Notes: generated by a model from the sequence alone, not told the origin. A stretch of DNA of 64,000 bases from Salinivibrio sp. ES.052 (GCF_900141775.1 NZ_FSRI01000004.1:1-64000), one strand, 5' to 3'; counted from the stretch's first letter, positions 49,495-61,450 are shown. Translations and numbers: made by a program.

Positions 49495-50319
49495 CTATTT
49501 CAGTTGGCTTTGCAACCGGGTATGGGATTGTACGGGCATCTTGCCCCGGATGGATTCACTCACGCTTAAATCAAGTTCGGCCCACGTGACACCAGGCTCA
49601 CTCCCCAGCGAGGCCACCACTTGTCCCCACGGATCGATAATCATCGAGTGGCCCCAGGTTTGTCGCCCTTTGCTGTGTTCGCCACACTGACCCGCTGCGA
49701 TCACCCAGCACTGGGTTTCAATCGCCCGAGCCCGTAATAAGGCTTCCCAATGAGCCTGTCCGGTGACTCGAGTAAAGGCGGCAGGGATCGTGATCACATC
49801 CGCGCCTTGAGTGCGCAAAGCCTGGTACATGGGCGCAAAGCGTACGTCATAACAAATGCTCAAGCCTAGACACCCGAAAGGGGTGTCGACGGTCGTCAGT
49901 CGGTCTCCAGCGGCAAAGTAATCCGACTCACAATACCGGCCATGCGCATCACCCACCTCCACATCAAACAAATGCAGTTTATCGTAGCTGCCGCGTAAAT
50001 GCCCCGCGTTATCAAATACCAAGCTGGTGCTACTTAACATGCCGTTATCGTTTTGAATGGGAAAAGCGCCGACCACCAGCCAAAGATCATACTGATGCGC
50101 AAGCTCGGCCAGTTGCTGCTGTAAAGGCCCCTGACCGAGTCGCTCAGCATGACGCTGATAGTCCCGCTTACCGCCAAACACCAACGCATTTTCTGGGGTC
50201 AGTGCTAGTTTTACCCCTTGCTCACTCAGTCGATGCAAACTGGCTTGCAGTGTCTTCATGTTATGGGCGGGATCGGCACTGGATGTCATCTGGATAACAC
50301 CGGCTTTTATCATGCTCAC
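49495..50319 (-). CDS. Nitrilase-family amidase (deaminated glutathione amidase type)
   Basis: Carbon-nitrogen hydrolase with the triad Glu (LTPENAL), Lys ([10 protein letters not shown]) and Cys ([10 protein letters not shown]). The NIT1/YbeM branch hydrolyses deaminated glutathione, a metabolite-repair role; assignment to that branch is by resemblance. Its start overlaps the yhdP stop by four bases. Confidence 0.85.
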   Translation of the reverse strand: MSMIKAGVIQMTSSADPAHNMKTLQASLHRLSEQGVKLALTPENALVFGGKRDYQRHAERLGQGPLQQQLAELAHQYDLWLVVGAFPIQNDNGMLSSTSLVFDNAGHLRGSYDKLHLFDVEVGDAHGRYCESDYFAAGDRLTTVDTPFGCLGLSICYDVRFAPMYQALRTQGADVITIPAAFTRVTGQAHWEALLRARAIETQCWVIAAGQCGEHSKGRQTWGHSMIIDPWGQVVASLGSEPGVTWAELDLSVSESIRGKMPVQSHTRLQSQLK

Positions 50320-53300
50320 TCCTTGGCTTTTTCTGCCTGCTCACGCAATCGTTTAGTCGCTTCTGCTGGGAGGGTCAACGCCTCTTTATTACGCGACACT
50401 TCCCGGATATCTGGCGTACCAATGGGTCCTGTGACTTGATAACGAACCTGGGTAAATACATCCACAACAGGCGAAATCGCTGTCGTCACCGCTAAGACAT
50501 ATAATGCGGTTTGTGGTGTCACCGCAAACGCGCTTAATACTGGGATCCCTGAAGTAATATCTGGGGTAAAACGGACATCGGCATTGACGCGATTATCGAC
50601 CAAATTGGCAATGCCTTTAATAACCATATCACCCGCAATCCCATCCATACGGATATTATCAGTAACCACCACGCCATTTGTGATCACCGCCCGCCCGGTA
50701 ATGTCATCAAAGGCTAAACCATCTTCAAACACCCCAGAGAAATCGAGCTGGATTTTGCGCAATATCGAATCAAGACTGAACAGCCCTAACAGCTTACCAG
50801 CTCCCCCAACACCACTGATGTAACCATCTTTAATGTCAGCGCTTACATCACCATTGAGGCTAGAGATATCGGCTTGCCACGGTAAGCCCGCATAGTCGAG
50901 CGAGGCATTGGAGGTAAAGCTCGCGTCTTGGATCCCACCACTGACACCGAACCGTCCCATCAGATCGGAGGTGCTTTCGCCTCCCAGCGATAACGTCAAT
51001 GCGGTTTGGTTATGCCCCTTTGCATCGATGAACCAATGCCCACTTACCAACGCATGGTTATGGCCACTTTCTACCGTCAGCGACGAAAGGTCAACCCGTT
51101 GGTCTTGCTTATCGAGTATCGCCTCAACACGCCCCAATCGATACCCTTCAAGCCAGAGATCATCAACGGTGAGCCGCGAGGAAGGCACCGCGGCAAGTAG
51201 GGCTTTATCGGCTGCGGTTGCGCGTATATCCACCGGTTCAAATAGAGGCGCATCGGCTTTTTCCGTCTCGGTCCTAGGCTGCCGATTGATATGCCAGTGA
51301 TCAATATCTATCGCCAAACGCCCTTTGGTTGGCCATCTTATTTGCCCGCTAAGCTCTTTGCTTCCCATCAGGACATCCCAACCATGGGCTTTTTGTCGTG
51401 CCGCGACAGAGACATCGTGGAATGCCAACGACCCTGCAACCACTTGATTAACTTTGGCATTGATTCGACGGGGCATCGGCAAGACAAGAGACTGACTCCG
51501 TCCGCGGGGCCAGGCTTGGCGAACATGTTGCCACACGGCTTCCCACGCTTTTACATCTAAACGCTCGAGATCCAGATCAATACGGTGACCATGCGTGGCT
51601 AATTGGGCTAAGCGCTTGTCACCGATTCGCCACTGGCTAGCCACAATGTCAGGCGTCGGCCCTTGAGTATGAATCCGTGCTTGGTAACTCACCTGAGGCA
51701 GCTGGATATGTCCGGTTAACCCTTCGCTATTACCTGTGGCTTCAATACGCGCCTGGCCACTCTGCCAACGTGGTTTATTCAGTGGAACAGGAAGCTGTGA
51801 TTGGAGAGGCGTTGTATCAACATCCACGCCAAGTTGATAGTCAAAGCCGGTGTCGTTCAGTGTTAGATCGAGCCCTGCCTGCCAACGCGCTCCCCCCGAG
51901 AGATACCGCTTAAGTGGCAGTGATAATTGATTCAGCAATGGGGCTAGGTCCCAGTCGGCATTGATGCCTAAGCCTAACTGGTAACCTGCAGGAGCGGTTT
52001 CCCCCTCAAACCCAACCGTGATCGCTTGCCCTAACCACTGTGCCCGCATGGATTGAGCCGTGATCGTATCGTCGTGAAAGGCTAATTGTCCGGATACGTT
52101 ATCCAGCTGCATTGCCGGGGCTTGGATCGTAACTTGATTCCCTGCAAACCGTACCTTGCCCTTCGCATGCGGCTGCTCGCCATTTAACGGTATCGATAAG
52201 GCTAGGTTAGCGTCGACCAGCCCCTGAACATTTACATGGGTCAATGCGGCACCGACAGTGTCCACCAAGGGCGTCGAGAGCATATACCGACGAACAGCCC
52301 CTCCCGTGGCGGCAAGTGATGCTTCTAACTCGAGGCGGCTATCCGGCTGGGTCATATCCGCAATCTCAGCCTGAATCTGACGGCTCACGGCATCGCCTAA
52401 ACGGACATGATCACCATTGATCGCAAGCCGTGCATTCTCAAACAGTAAACGGGCATCTAGCTCAGTGAGTGTCGGCCAAGCCGTATTAAAGCTAAACGCC
52501 CCATGACGCAGTGGCACTTTCGCTTGAAATACGCCGTCATGTTCCGAGTACGGAAAAGCGTCTAATGCGCCAAACCAAAGGATTTCGCTGTCCTTGGCTT
52601 GACCACCTTGAATCGCACGCGAGAGGTAATCGGTTAGTGAATCAGGTAACGCACGTGTCGGCAGGTAGCGCCATGTCTGCCCAGCATCTGACACATCGGC
52701 ATGGGCATACAGCGCTAAAAAGGGCGTACCCTTTTGAGGAATATCGAGGCGAAACGCTCCTTTTCCCTGGATATCAGCCCCTTTAACCACGGCGTCTTGG
52801 CTCCACACTGACAGGCCTTGGTTATCATGTTGCCAATTTAGCGTCAGTTGGCCGTTCTCGAGTGGCAATGGGGCTTGAAAGAAATCCCCATAGGGAAGTA
52901 ACTGAGATCCCAGTGCCAGGTGCGCTTGCCCACGCTGCCCAACACCAGAAACACTCGCATTCAATCCGTTAAAAGCGGGGAGATACCCCCAACGCTTAGC
53001 CGTGACATCATCAAGCATCGCTTGGTAACGCAAGGGGGCTTTCGCTTTTTTACTCAATGCCAAGGAACGAATATGCCCCGCAGGGGACAGCGCAGATGCA
53101 ATACGATGTTGACGAGCCGACTGGCTTGCCAGCCCCAATAATGGGCGTAATAGAGCAATATCGAGGTCTGCAGCATTGAGCCGCCAATCGTCCTCGGTCC
53201 CTTGCCATGAAAGCCGAGAGACGGCCGACTGGGTAGTGGTACCATGCTGGACCCACACTCCATCCGTATCAATCCGCCAAGCATTGTCTCCTTGGGCTTT

Positions 53301-54173
53301 CAACTGGAATCGGCTCTCTTTTAACGCCCACTGTTTCGCGTTATTCATCGCGTCATGCCACGCTAGAGTCAAACGATCCACCGACAACAAGACATCATCG
53401 ATGTGTCCTTTATCCACCCGCACCCATGCTTGTGCATCTAAACGCGCCGCATCAATCGCCACCGAAGGCGTTAATTTTTTCATCAGCCACGGTGCGACAT
53501 CCATCGCCTCGCTCTCTAAATAAAAATCACCTGTCAGTGTATTTAACCCCTCCGTTTCACTGAAGTCAGCCTTAACACGTACTTTATCTAGCTGGGTCCC
53601 GACGACACCTATCTTGCCTTGTGCTTGGTGGTGGCCCGACTGATTACGCCAAAAAAGATCACTGATGGTTAACACTTCCGTTTCCAAGGAAGGAGTGACG
53701 AGCAGTACTTTGGCATTCGGTACCGAGAATTGACCCAGGCGGGCGAGAAAAAGATCTTCCAGTCGATCACGGACATCGGTGCGGGAGTTCTTCTCCGGCA
53801 ACTGGCCAGTATCGAACACGACGCCTTCGAGCGTGACATGAGAAAAGACTGGCTGACGACGAATGAAGGAGGCAGAGACATCCAGTTGTAAATCGATATG
53901 CTGGGCCGTTAAAAGAGGGGGGCCATTATCGCTGGTTGATAACACCACATGGTCCAGCTGCAGCGACGGCGTCAAATTACGCCACTGACCCGCAATACCG
54001 TCAAGCCGGGCACTGAAGCCGGTTTGCTCAGATACCCATTGCCGTAAAGGCTCACGCAGTACATCAACGTTAGGCAATAAAAAGCGCAAACCGCCTACAA
54101 GGATGGCGGTGATAACGGTCACGCTAATCGCGCTGATCATTAACCAACGCATACACTTTCTCACCCAGGCCAT
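50316..54173 (-). CDS. yhdP: AsmA-like phospholipid transport protein YhdP
   Basis: A 1285-residue inner-membrane-anchored protein with one N-terminal membrane helix (SAISVTVITAILVGGLRFLL), a long repeated beta periplasmic rod (DUF3971) and an AsmA-like C-terminal part. In E. coli YhdP, TamB and YdbH form the main route for phospholipid to the outer membrane. Located 3 bp after rng. Confidence 0.93.
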   Translation of the reverse strand: MAWVRKCMRWLMISAISVTVITAILVGGLRFLLPNVDVLREPLRQWVSEQTGFSARLDGIAGQWRNLTPSLQLDHVVLSTSDNGPPLLTAQHIDLQLDVSASFIRRQPVFSHVTLEGVVFDTGQLPEKNSRTDVRDRLEDLFLARLGQFSVPNAKVLLVTPSLETEVLTISDLFWRNQSGHHQAQGKIGVVGTQLDKVRVKADFSETEGLNTLTGDFYLESEAMDVAPWLMKKLTPSVAIDAARLDAQAWVRVDKGHIDDVLLSVDRLTLAWHDAMNNAKQWALKESRFQLKAQGDNAWRIDTDGVWVQHGTTTQSAVSRLSWQGTEDDWRLNAADLDIALLRPLLGLASQSARQHRIASALSPAGHIRSLALSKKAKAPLRYQAMLDDVTAKRWGYLPAFNGLNASVSGVGQRGQAHLALGSQLLPYGDFFQAPLPLENGQLTLNWQHDNQGLSVWSQDAVVKGADIQGKGAFRLDIPQKGTPFLALYAHADVSDAGQTWRYLPTRALPDSLTDYLSRAIQGGQAKDSEILWFGALDAFPYSEHDGVFQAKVPLRHGAFSFNTAWPTLTELDARLLFENARLAINGDHVRLGDAVSRQIQAEIADMTQPDSRLELEASLAATGGAVRRYMLSTPLVDTVGAALTHVNVQGLVDANLALSIPLNGEQPHAKGKVRFAGNQVTIQAPAMQLDNVSGQLAFHDDTITAQSMRAQWLGQAITVGFEGETAPAGYQLGLGINADWDLAPLLNQLSLPLKRYLSGGARWQAGLDLTLNDTGFDYQLGVDVDTTPLQSQLPVPLNKPRWQSGQARIEATGNSEGLTGHIQLPQVSYQARIHTQGPTPDIVASQWRIGDKRLAQLATHGHRIDLDLERLDVKAWEAVWQHVRQAWPRGRSQSLVLPMPRRINAKVNQVVAGSLAFHDVSVAARQKAHGWDVLMGSKELSGQIRWPTKGRLAIDIDHWHINRQPRTETEKADAPLFEPVDIRATAADKALLAAVPSSRLTVDDLWLEGYRLGRVEAILDKQDQRVDLSSLTVESGHNHALVSGHWFIDAKGHNQTALTLSLGGESTSDLMGRFGVSGGIQDASFTSNASLDYAGLPWQADISSLNGDVSADIKDGYISGVGGAGKLLGLFSLDSILRKIQLDFSGVFEDGLAFDDITGRAVITNGVVVTDNIRMDGIAGDMVIKGIANLVDNRVNADVRFTPDITSGIPVLSAFAVTPQTALYVLAVTTAISPVVDVFTQVRYQVTGPIGTPDIREVSRNKEALTLPAEATKRLREQAEKAKE

Positions 54174-54176
54174 TGC

Positions 54177-55646
54177 TTACATCATGACTACGTCAAATTG
54201 CTCTTGCGTATACAAAGGCTCTGATTTCACGTTGACTTGTTTACCGATAAATATTTCCAGTTCCGCAACGAGATGAGAGTCTTCGCCCGCGAGCGCTTCA
54301 ATCACCGCTGGCGCGGCATACACCACAAACTTGTCGGCTTCATAGGTGCGATTAACACGGGTAATCTCCCGTAGCACCTCATAACACACGGTTTCTACCG
54401 TTTTGACTGAGCCTCGCCCATCACAGGTTGGACAACCACCGCATAGCACATGTTCAATACTTTCTCGTGTGCGTTTGCGTGTCATTTCGACTAACCCTAA
54501 CTGGGTGAAGCCATTGATATTGGTTTTAACTCTGTCTTGGCTAAGTGCTTGCTCTAGAGAGTGCAAGACTCGGCGACGATGCTCATCGGCACTCATATCG
54601 ATAAAGTCGATGATGATGATCCCGCCTAAATTTCTTAGTCGTAATTGACGAGCAATCGCACGAGTGGCCTCGGTATTAGTATTAAAAATAGTCTCATCGA
54701 GGTTACGGCGTCCAACAAATGCTCCCGTATTGATATCGACAGTCGTCATTGCCTCGGTCTGATCGATAATCAGGTAACCCCCTGATTTGAGCTGTACCTT
54801 GCGCTCTAGCGAACGTTGGATCTCATTTTCGGTGTCATACATATCAAAAATCGGCACCTCGCCGTCGTAGTACACCAGCTTATCCGCCAACTCCGGCACA
54901 AACTCTGAGGTGAACTCTTGCAGCTTTTCATACGCGAGTTTGGAATCAACCCGAATCAAATCCAGCTCGGTGCCAACAAAGTCCCGAACGATACGTTGTG
55001 CAAGCGCCAGCTCACCGTACAACATTGATTTGGCTTGATAGCGGGAACGACGCTCCAGCACCTTATTCCACAAGCGCTTCAAAAAGGCGGCATCTTCCGC
55101 CATTTCATTATCTGTCGCCCCTTCTGCGGCGGTGCGGATAATGAAGCCACCCAGTTCGTCGCAGTAGTCGCTGACGATACTTTTTAGTCGCTTACGCTCA
55201 TCTTCACTTTCAATGCGCTGTGACACTCCCACATGGGCAGCCCCCGGCATAAACACTAAGTAGCGTGACGGCAAGGTAATGTCGGTGGTAAGGCGCGCTC
55301 CCTTGGTACCCAACGGATCTTTGACCACTTGCACCACAATATCTTGCCCCTGACGAACGAGCTCAGAGATATCGCGCACTTGAAATTGCTGTTTCTCGTT
55401 TTCTGACACACATTCTGTATGTGGAACAATATCGGAGGCGTGTAAAAACGCGGCTTTATCTAAGCCAATATCGACAAAGGCTGCCTGCATTCCAGGCAAA
55501 ACACGACTGACTTTGCCTTTGTAGATATTGCCTACAATCCCGCGTTTTGCTTCTCGTTCTATGTGGATTTCTTGGAGGTTGCCCCCCTCGATCATCGCCA
55601 CCCTAGTTTCACTGGGAGTGACATTAATTAGCAGTTCCGCACTCAT
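54177..55646 (-). CDS. rng: Ribonuclease G
   Basis: Endoribonuclease that matures the 16S rRNA 5' end and turns over mRNAs. An S1 domain (residues 38-130: GNIYKGKVSRVLPGMQAAFVDIG) is followed by the catalytic region (GGIIIIDFIDM) and the zinc link CGGCPTCDGRG. The 489 residues match RNase G, not the longer RNase E. Confidence 0.96.
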   Translation of the reverse strand: MSAELLINVTPSETRVAMIEGGNLQEIHIEREAKRGIVGNIYKGKVSRVLPGMQAAFVDIGLDKAAFLHASDIVPHTECVSENEKQQFQVRDISELVRQGQDIVVQVVKDPLGTKGARLTTDITLPSRYLVFMPGAAHVGVSQRIESEDERKRLKSIVSDYCDELGGFIIRTAAEGATDNEMAEDAAFLKRLWNKVLERRSRYQAKSMLYGELALAQRIVRDFVGTELDLIRVDSKLAYEKLQEFTSEFVPELADKLVYYDGEVPIFDMYDTENEIQRSLERKVQLKSGGYLIIDQTEAMTTVDINTGAFVGRRNLDETIFNTNTEATRAIARQLRLRNLGGIIIIDFIDMSADEHRRRVLHSLEQALSQDRVKTNINGFTQLGLVEMTRKRTRESIEHVLCGGCPTCDGRGSVKTVETVCYEVLREITRVNRTYEADKFVVYAAPAVIEALAGEDSHLVAELEIFIGKQVNVKSEPLYTQEQFDVVMM

Positions 55647-55696
55647 GGTTTCCCCGATCTCTCAAAAGTGGGGCCTGGCGCCACTCGCTCGCGCGT

Positions 55697-56263
55697 TCAG
55701 ACCGAAAATTGTTTGAGCAGTTGCTCGGTTTCATACAGTGGCAAACCAACCACTGCGTGGTAGCTTCCATCGATACGCGTCACAAACTTACCGCCGAGGC
55801 CCTGAATAGCGTAAGCGCCTGCCTTGTCCACCGGCTCACCTGACAGCCAATACGCCTCAATCACGTCATCGGTCAGTTCACAAAACCACACTTTCGTGGT
55901 GACGACAGTGGTCACCTGCTTTACCGCATTGGCGACAGTAACCGCGGTCATCACTTGGTGTTCTCGTCCGGATAGCTGTTTGAGCATCCGTATCGCATCC
56001 GCCTGATCATTAGGCTTTTCGAGCACTTGGTCACCGTCAACCACGATGGTATCGGCTCCTAGTACTGGGGCATGTCCACCGGTTTGAATCACCCCTGCAC
56101 GCGCTTTATCTTGCGACAGACGCGAAACATACGCGTAAGGCGATTCACCGGGTATTTGTTGTTCCTCGACATCAACCACGACGCGCGAGAAGTTCACACC
56201 CATCTCGGTGAGCAGTTCATGGCGTCGAGGCGAGCCCGAGGCCAGATATAAATCACAGCGCAT
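55697..56263 (-). CDS. maf: Maf-family nucleoside triphosphate pyrophosphatase
   Basis: House-cleaning enzyme hydrolysing dTTP/UTP and modified nucleotides (YhdE subgroup judged by synteny with rng). Motifs are LASGSPRRHELL at residue 8 onward, VLGADTIVV and IQGLGGKFV. The 188 residues match. Confidence 0.93.
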   Translation of the reverse strand: MRCDLYLASGSPRRHELLTEMGVNFSRVVVDVEEQQIPGESPYAYVSRLSQDKARAGVIQTGGHAPVLGADTIVVDGDQVLEKPNDQADAIRMLKQLSGREHQVMTAVTVANAVKQVTTVVTTKVWFCELTDDVIEAYWLSGEPVDKAGAYAIQGLGGKFVTRIDGSYHAVVGLPLYETEQLLKQFSV

Positions 56264-56287
56264 GATACCTCTTTATCGATGAGTCCA

Positions 56288-56776
56288 TTAGCGAATGGCA
56301 AAGCGTCGACGCAGCCGGCGCAATAATAAGAAAATCCAAGGCCAGAGAATAAAGTTAAGTACCCCAGCCCAAAGCTGCTCAGGATTAAACTGTATATTAG
56401 AGACTAAATACTCTGCCCAGAACTCGATCAATTTCCCTGCTAACGTCAACAGTGCCAACAGTAAGGCTTGTTGCCAATAGGACATATTACGCAGCAATTG
56501 AAAGTTCAGTGCGACGATGTAGATCAGAATCGCCATCATCATGCCGCGAACGCCTAAGGTCGACCCCAGCATCAGATCCCACAAGAGCCCTAAGACCAGA
56601 GCTGTGCCGACATTAACGCGGTGCGGTAAGGCAAGCACCCAGTAAAACGTCACCAGTAAGACCCAAGAGGGGCGAAATGGCGCGAGCTCACCCGGCCACG
56701 GCGCGGCTTGTAAAATCAGCGCCACAATAAAAGAGAGCCAAATTACAAGCTGGCCGCGAACTGTCATATTTGCCAT
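56288..56776 (-). CDS. mreD: Rod shape-determining protein MreD
   Basis: Integral membrane elongasome protein with about five helices in 162 residues. The motif RPSWVLLVTFYWVLALPHRVNVG is typical. Its start overlaps the mreC stop. Confidence 0.94.
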   Translation of the reverse strand: MANMTVRGQLVIWLSFIVALILQAAPWPGELAPFRPSWVLLVTFYWVLALPHRVNVGTALVLGLLWDLMLGSTLGVRGMMMAILIYIVALNFQLLRNMSYWQQALLLALLTLAGKLIEFWAEYLVSNIQFNPEQLWAGVLNFILWPWIFLLLRRLRRRFAIR

Positions 56777-57729
56777 TATGGCGATTCTCCCTCGCTATCT
56801 GACGATGGCGCAGCCTCGGATGATGGGCCCTCTGTTTCCGGTGATGGCTGTGCTGTTTCAGATGAAGATTGAGCCACTGGCTGGTCGGGGCGCGCGTTCT
56901 CCCCTTTTTCTGGCGTTGGCCACACTAAAAGCAAATAACGTAGGCGATCGAATTTTACCGCGGTTGTCGCACGGACTTGGGCAAACGGCCGTTTATTATC
57001 AAACGAAAACTCGGTGACGGTTCCTACGGGATAGCCTTCAGGGAACACACCTCCGAGCCCAGAGGTCACCAACTTGTCACCCACCTTAATATCAGTACTA
57101 CTTGGGATATTATCCAACCCAATATACGCCGTAGAGGCGCGGCCCGACGCAATCACACGAATATCATTGCGCATAACCTGCACCGGAATGGCATGAGTGG
57201 GATCGGTTAATAGCAACACACGACTATTGTGAGCCCCCACATAAGCAATCTGCCCAACCACCCCGTGTTCGTTAATCACAGGTTGCCCCTCATAAACACC
57301 ATTAGTGCGCCCTTTATCGAGCATGACCTGGTGCTTATAAGGATCGGAATCGACTGCCATCACTTCCGCGACCATCTTCCGTTCGTCACGAATGAAAGAT
57401 GAACCCAGTAGCTCGCGTAAACGTTGGTTTTCGCGCTCTGTCTGTGCCAATAAGAGCTGATCGCTTTCAAGCTGCACGACTTGTTTACGCAATGCGCGGT
57501 TTTCGGCCACCAACCGTTGGTGGGAGCGAAATTGCATCACTAATTCATCAAGCGTGTCCCGCGGGACATTAGACGCATACTGAAGCGGTGCTACCAGGGT
57601 GTTGAGGAAATAACGTACCCCAGCGAAAGCATCAAGACGACTATCAGCCAGCATGAGGCTGACTGATAGTAAAAGAGCGAAAAACAGGCGTAGCTGCAGA
57701 GACGGCCCTCTGCCAAACATAGGTTTCAT
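56776..57729 (-). CDS. mreC: Cell shape-determining protein MreC
   Basis: Periplasmic elongasome scaffold with one N-terminal membrane helix, a coiled coil (about 70-110) and two beta domains (DKGRTNGVYEGQPVINEHGVVGQI). The C-terminal 40 residues are low-complexity Ser/Pro/Glu. Confidence 0.95.
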   Translation of the reverse strand: MKPMFGRGPSLQLRLFFALLLSVSLMLADSRLDAFAGVRYFLNTLVAPLQYASNVPRDTLDELVMQFRSHQRLVAENRALRKQVVQLESDQLLLAQTERENQRLRELLGSSFIRDERKMVAEVMAVDSDPYKHQVMLDKGRTNGVYEGQPVINEHGVVGQIAYVGAHNSRVLLLTDPTHAIPVQVMRNDIRVIASGRASTAYIGLDNIPSSTDIKVGDKLVTSGLGGVFPEGYPVGTVTEFSFDNKRPFAQVRATTAVKFDRLRYLLLVWPTPEKGENARPDQPVAQSSSETAQPSPETEGPSSEAAPSSDSEGESP

Positions 57730-57762
57730 AATGAAAACAACCTGTTTGTGGGCACAATCACG

Positions 57763-58815
<1,053 letters not shown>

Positions 58816-58936
58816 TTAATCCTGCAAGCTGTGAAATCAGACAAATTGAGCTAAATGTATCAACGTGCACGGTAAGCAGCAAGATACGGTGCTTTAAACC
58901 TGAATGAGATCTGTGTTTTTTTTCAATGCGCTGTCA

Positions 58937-58959
58937 TTTTGATGATTTTTCCATCAAAA
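58937..58959 (-). terminator. AT-rich hairpin between the prepilin-like gene and mreB
   Basis: TTTTGATG/CATCAAAA can pair with a seven-base loop. It may stop transcription from csrD, but the stem is weak. Confidence 0.3.
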
Positions 58960-58979
58960 AAGCATCATTCCCTTTGTCT

Positions 58980-59474
58980 TTATTCTGCTGGTGATTGGCA
59001 TGACTCCCGGATCACCAACTGGGTGGACGCCTCTTGTGAAACCGTTGCCTCCTGATAGGTCAAGTAACACGCAGGCGACGGGTGTTCATGGAACAACCAG
59101 ATAAAGTCGACGCGGTTTTCATCAGGGTGTCGTCGCACCTGCCAACGTGTGCTGTCCTGCAGCGCACTCACTAACTTGGGAAGCGCACTGACTTTGGGGT
59201 AGCCATATTTAACGTCAATATTCGTGTCATTCACGATCAGTGATTGTGACGCCTGATCGCTGATTTGTTCTTTTTTCGCCAATGCGTGTGTGTGCACCAA
59301 AGCACTATCAATACCACTTTTTAAGCCTTGTAGCGCAGAGACATTCGCATCGGCTTCATAATCATAGAACTTCGGCACCGCAATGACGACAAGAACCGAT
59401 AAAATACTCACCAATAATAAAGCTTCTAGCCACCCGCGTCCCCGTTGGCTTGATTTTTTTATCCCTGGTGTCAT
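58980..59474 (-). CDS. Prepilin-like protein (orphan in the MSHA locus position)
   Basis: A 164-residue protein. The ATG at 59474 overlaps the csrD stop (ATGA). The N-terminus has a short basic leader and a class III-type site: cleavage after QRG would leave E at +5 of RGWLEALLLVSIL, followed by a hydrophobic helix (VSILSVLVVIAVPKF). Position +1 is arginine rather than an aromatic residue. Two cysteines lie in the C-terminal part (PACYLT, ESCQSP). In Vibrio the MSHA operon lies here; this may be its last remnant. Confidence 0.75.
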   Translation of the reverse strand: MTPGIKKSSQRGRGWLEALLLVSILSVLVVIAVPKFYDYEADANVSALQGLKSGIDSALVHTHALAKKEQISDQASQSLIVNDTNIDVKYGYPKVSALPKLVSALQDSTRWQVRRHPDENRVDFIWLFHEHPSPACYLTYQEATVSQEASTQLVIRESCQSPAE

Positions 59475-61450
59475 CGTTTCCCCCAACGGCGTCGCTTTTT
59501 CTGAGCCGGATGCGGTGACATTTCCGCGCCGAGCAATCGCCCTTGTCCGCCAGCTACGCCAAGCTCTTTCACTACCGACCACTCCTCATTCGTTTCCACG
59601 CCCACGGCTAGGACTTCTGTGGTCGTGGCTTCACACGCCCCTAACACGCTCCGCAAGTAAAGCTGGTTTTCTGGACGTTGGTGGATATTACGAACTAAGC
59701 TACGATGCAGCTTGATATAAGCCGGTTGAATGTCTTTAACGTAGTGAGTACTCACTATCGTTCTACCTGCTTGATCAACAACTAAACGGCACCCTAACGC
59801 GGCAATCATTCGTAAGCAAGGCCGTGCCGCATCAAACTGTGAGACTAACGCCCCTTCTGACACTTCCACCAGCAGCCGATTCAATGTGCCACGAGGAGTT
59901 TGTAACAAGGCATCGCGTAGCCAGATAACAAATTCGCGCTGGCATAGTGAGTATGCACTAACATTCACCGCATAGTTATCTATATGGTCACGGGTTTTTA
60001 ACCACCATAGCGCACGACCAACGGTGGCCTTGTCAAAGGTGACGTCCATCCCCACCCATTCTACCCCGGGCCAAAAACGCGACGCTTTTAATACCTTGCC
60101 TTTTTCGTCTTTGATTCGGGCCAAAAGTTCATAATGTAGGCGGGTTTTGCCATCTCGTGCAAAGACAGGCTGACGATAAAGCATCGGCCCTTCACCCGCC
60201 ATGACTGACTCTAAGAGGGTCCGCCAACGAACACTGCCACGTTTATCCAAGCGACTGAATTGCTTATCAAACTGTGACCATCCATTTTGGCCTGTCAATT
60301 CCGATGCTTTTAATGCGCGTTCAGCCTCATCCATTAACCGGCCACGTCGTTCGCCTGCACCAAAGGATGTCATCCCTAAATGGAACCAATTATCTTTATT
60401 CAGCGCTTCGGCTGGGGTCAGTTTATCTAACGTATTGGTGATTTGCGCTAAGAAAGGATGAACTTCATCTCCAGCTTGGTTAACCAATAAGATCGCAAAA
60501 TCAGACGCAAAATAGCGAGCTAATACCGCATCAGGAAAGCGCTGAATTGCGTTAGATAATACGTTTCCAATCCCTTGGATAAGATGATCCGCCGCCTCTT
60601 GTCCATGCTGAGTTACCAAGTCGTCCCAATCCGCCACTCGGACCAAAATGACACTGCCTTGGCTGGCGTCGTCACTGGCGAGTGTGTGCAAACGATTGTC
60701 AAACATCACTCGGTTTGCCGCCCCAGTCAATTGGTCAAGAAAAGTATTGGTCCGGATAAAGGTATCAAAGCGGCTACGTTCTTGGCGGGCTTCTCTTAAC
60801 TCTTCAATCAATTGGGTTAAAGCGGCACTGGCAGGGATCGGCCATTCACGCGTATCGCCTTGCTGCGCATCATCCAATCGACCCGCTAGAATTAATCGCC
60901 CTCGTTGTTCTAGCACTTCGCTACCATACAGTTGCCGCCTTAACCATCGGATCCCCCAGGCCAAACCCAAGACAATCACCAATATCGCGGCTGAAAGCGA
61001 AGATAGCGGGCCTATCGAGTAGGCAAACTCAGCATAAGGGGGCACAAAAGTCAGTTTAACGGCGAAACCAGGATTGCTGTCGAGGGGAATGTCGCGCGTA
61101 ATCATCTGTTGAGTCGGCGCAGCTTGATATTGGATTTGTTCGTATTGATACAAAATCCCGGTGTCTGAGTAAATAGTCAGTGACGTCACGTCGCTGGCTT
61201 TAAGCATTTTCGGTAACCAGCGGGAAAAGTACTGGTTGTCACGCTGTTCGCTAGCCATTTCCTGATCAATCACATCCACCATGCCGTCAACATAGTGAGA
61301 TATGAAGTCGATACCCAGCTGTCGGAAACTGATAGCACCACCAATAAACAACACAAAAATGGCACACACCACAATTAAAGTGACAAAGGCAACGAGCCGG
61401 TTGGTCAGTTTCATACCGCTGACTTTTATCGTATTAGCTGTTCTATCCAT
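59471..61450 (-). CDS. csrD: RNase E specificity factor CsrD (MshH)
   Basis: Membrane protein that targets CsrB/CsrC sRNAs for RNase E decay. Two membrane segments (residues about 17-40 and 135-160) enclose a periplasmic domain. Degenerate GGDEF (YFASDFAILL at the active site) and degenerate EAL (YELLARI) domains follow, so it should be a binding protein rather than a cyclic-di-GMP enzyme. A shorter in-frame start is at 61414. In V. cholerae the orthologue is called MshH. Confidence 0.92.
   Translation of the reverse strand: MDRTANTIKVSGMKLTNRLVAFVTLIVVCAIFVLFIGGAISFRQLGIDFISHYVDGMVDVIDQEMASEQRDNQYFSRWLPKMLKASDVTSLTIYSDTGILYQYEQIQYQAAPTQQMITRDIPLDSNPGFAVKLTFVPPYAEFAYSIGPLSSLSAAILVIVLGLAWGIRWLRRQLYGSEVLEQRGRLILAGRLDDAQQGDTREWPIPASAALTQLIEELREARQERSRFDTFIRTNTFLDQLTGAANRVMFDNRLHTLASDDASQGSVILVRVADWDDLVTQHGQEAADHLIQGIGNVLSNAIQRFPDAVLARYFASDFAILLVNQAGDEVHPFLAQITNTLDKLTPAEALNKDNWFHLGMTSFGAGERRGRLMDEAERALKASELTGQNGWSQFDKQFSRLDKRGSVRWRTLLESVMAGEGPMLYRQPVFARDGKTRLHYELLARIKDEKGKVLKASRFWPGVEWVGMDVTFDKATVGRALWWLKTRDHIDNYAVNVSAYSLCQREFVIWLRDALLQTPRGTLNRLLVEVSEGALVSQFDAARPCLRMIAALGCRLVVDQAGRTIVSTHYVKDIQPAYIKLHRSLVRNIHQRPENQLYLRSVLGACEATTTEVLAVGVETNEEWSVVKELGVAGGQGRLLGAEMSPHPAQKKRRRWGKR

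Noticed and set aside
54177-55646. RNase E instead of RNase G
   Set aside because: The protein ends soon after the catalytic region (489 residues) and lies in the maf-rng-yhdP neighbourhood typical of RNase G.
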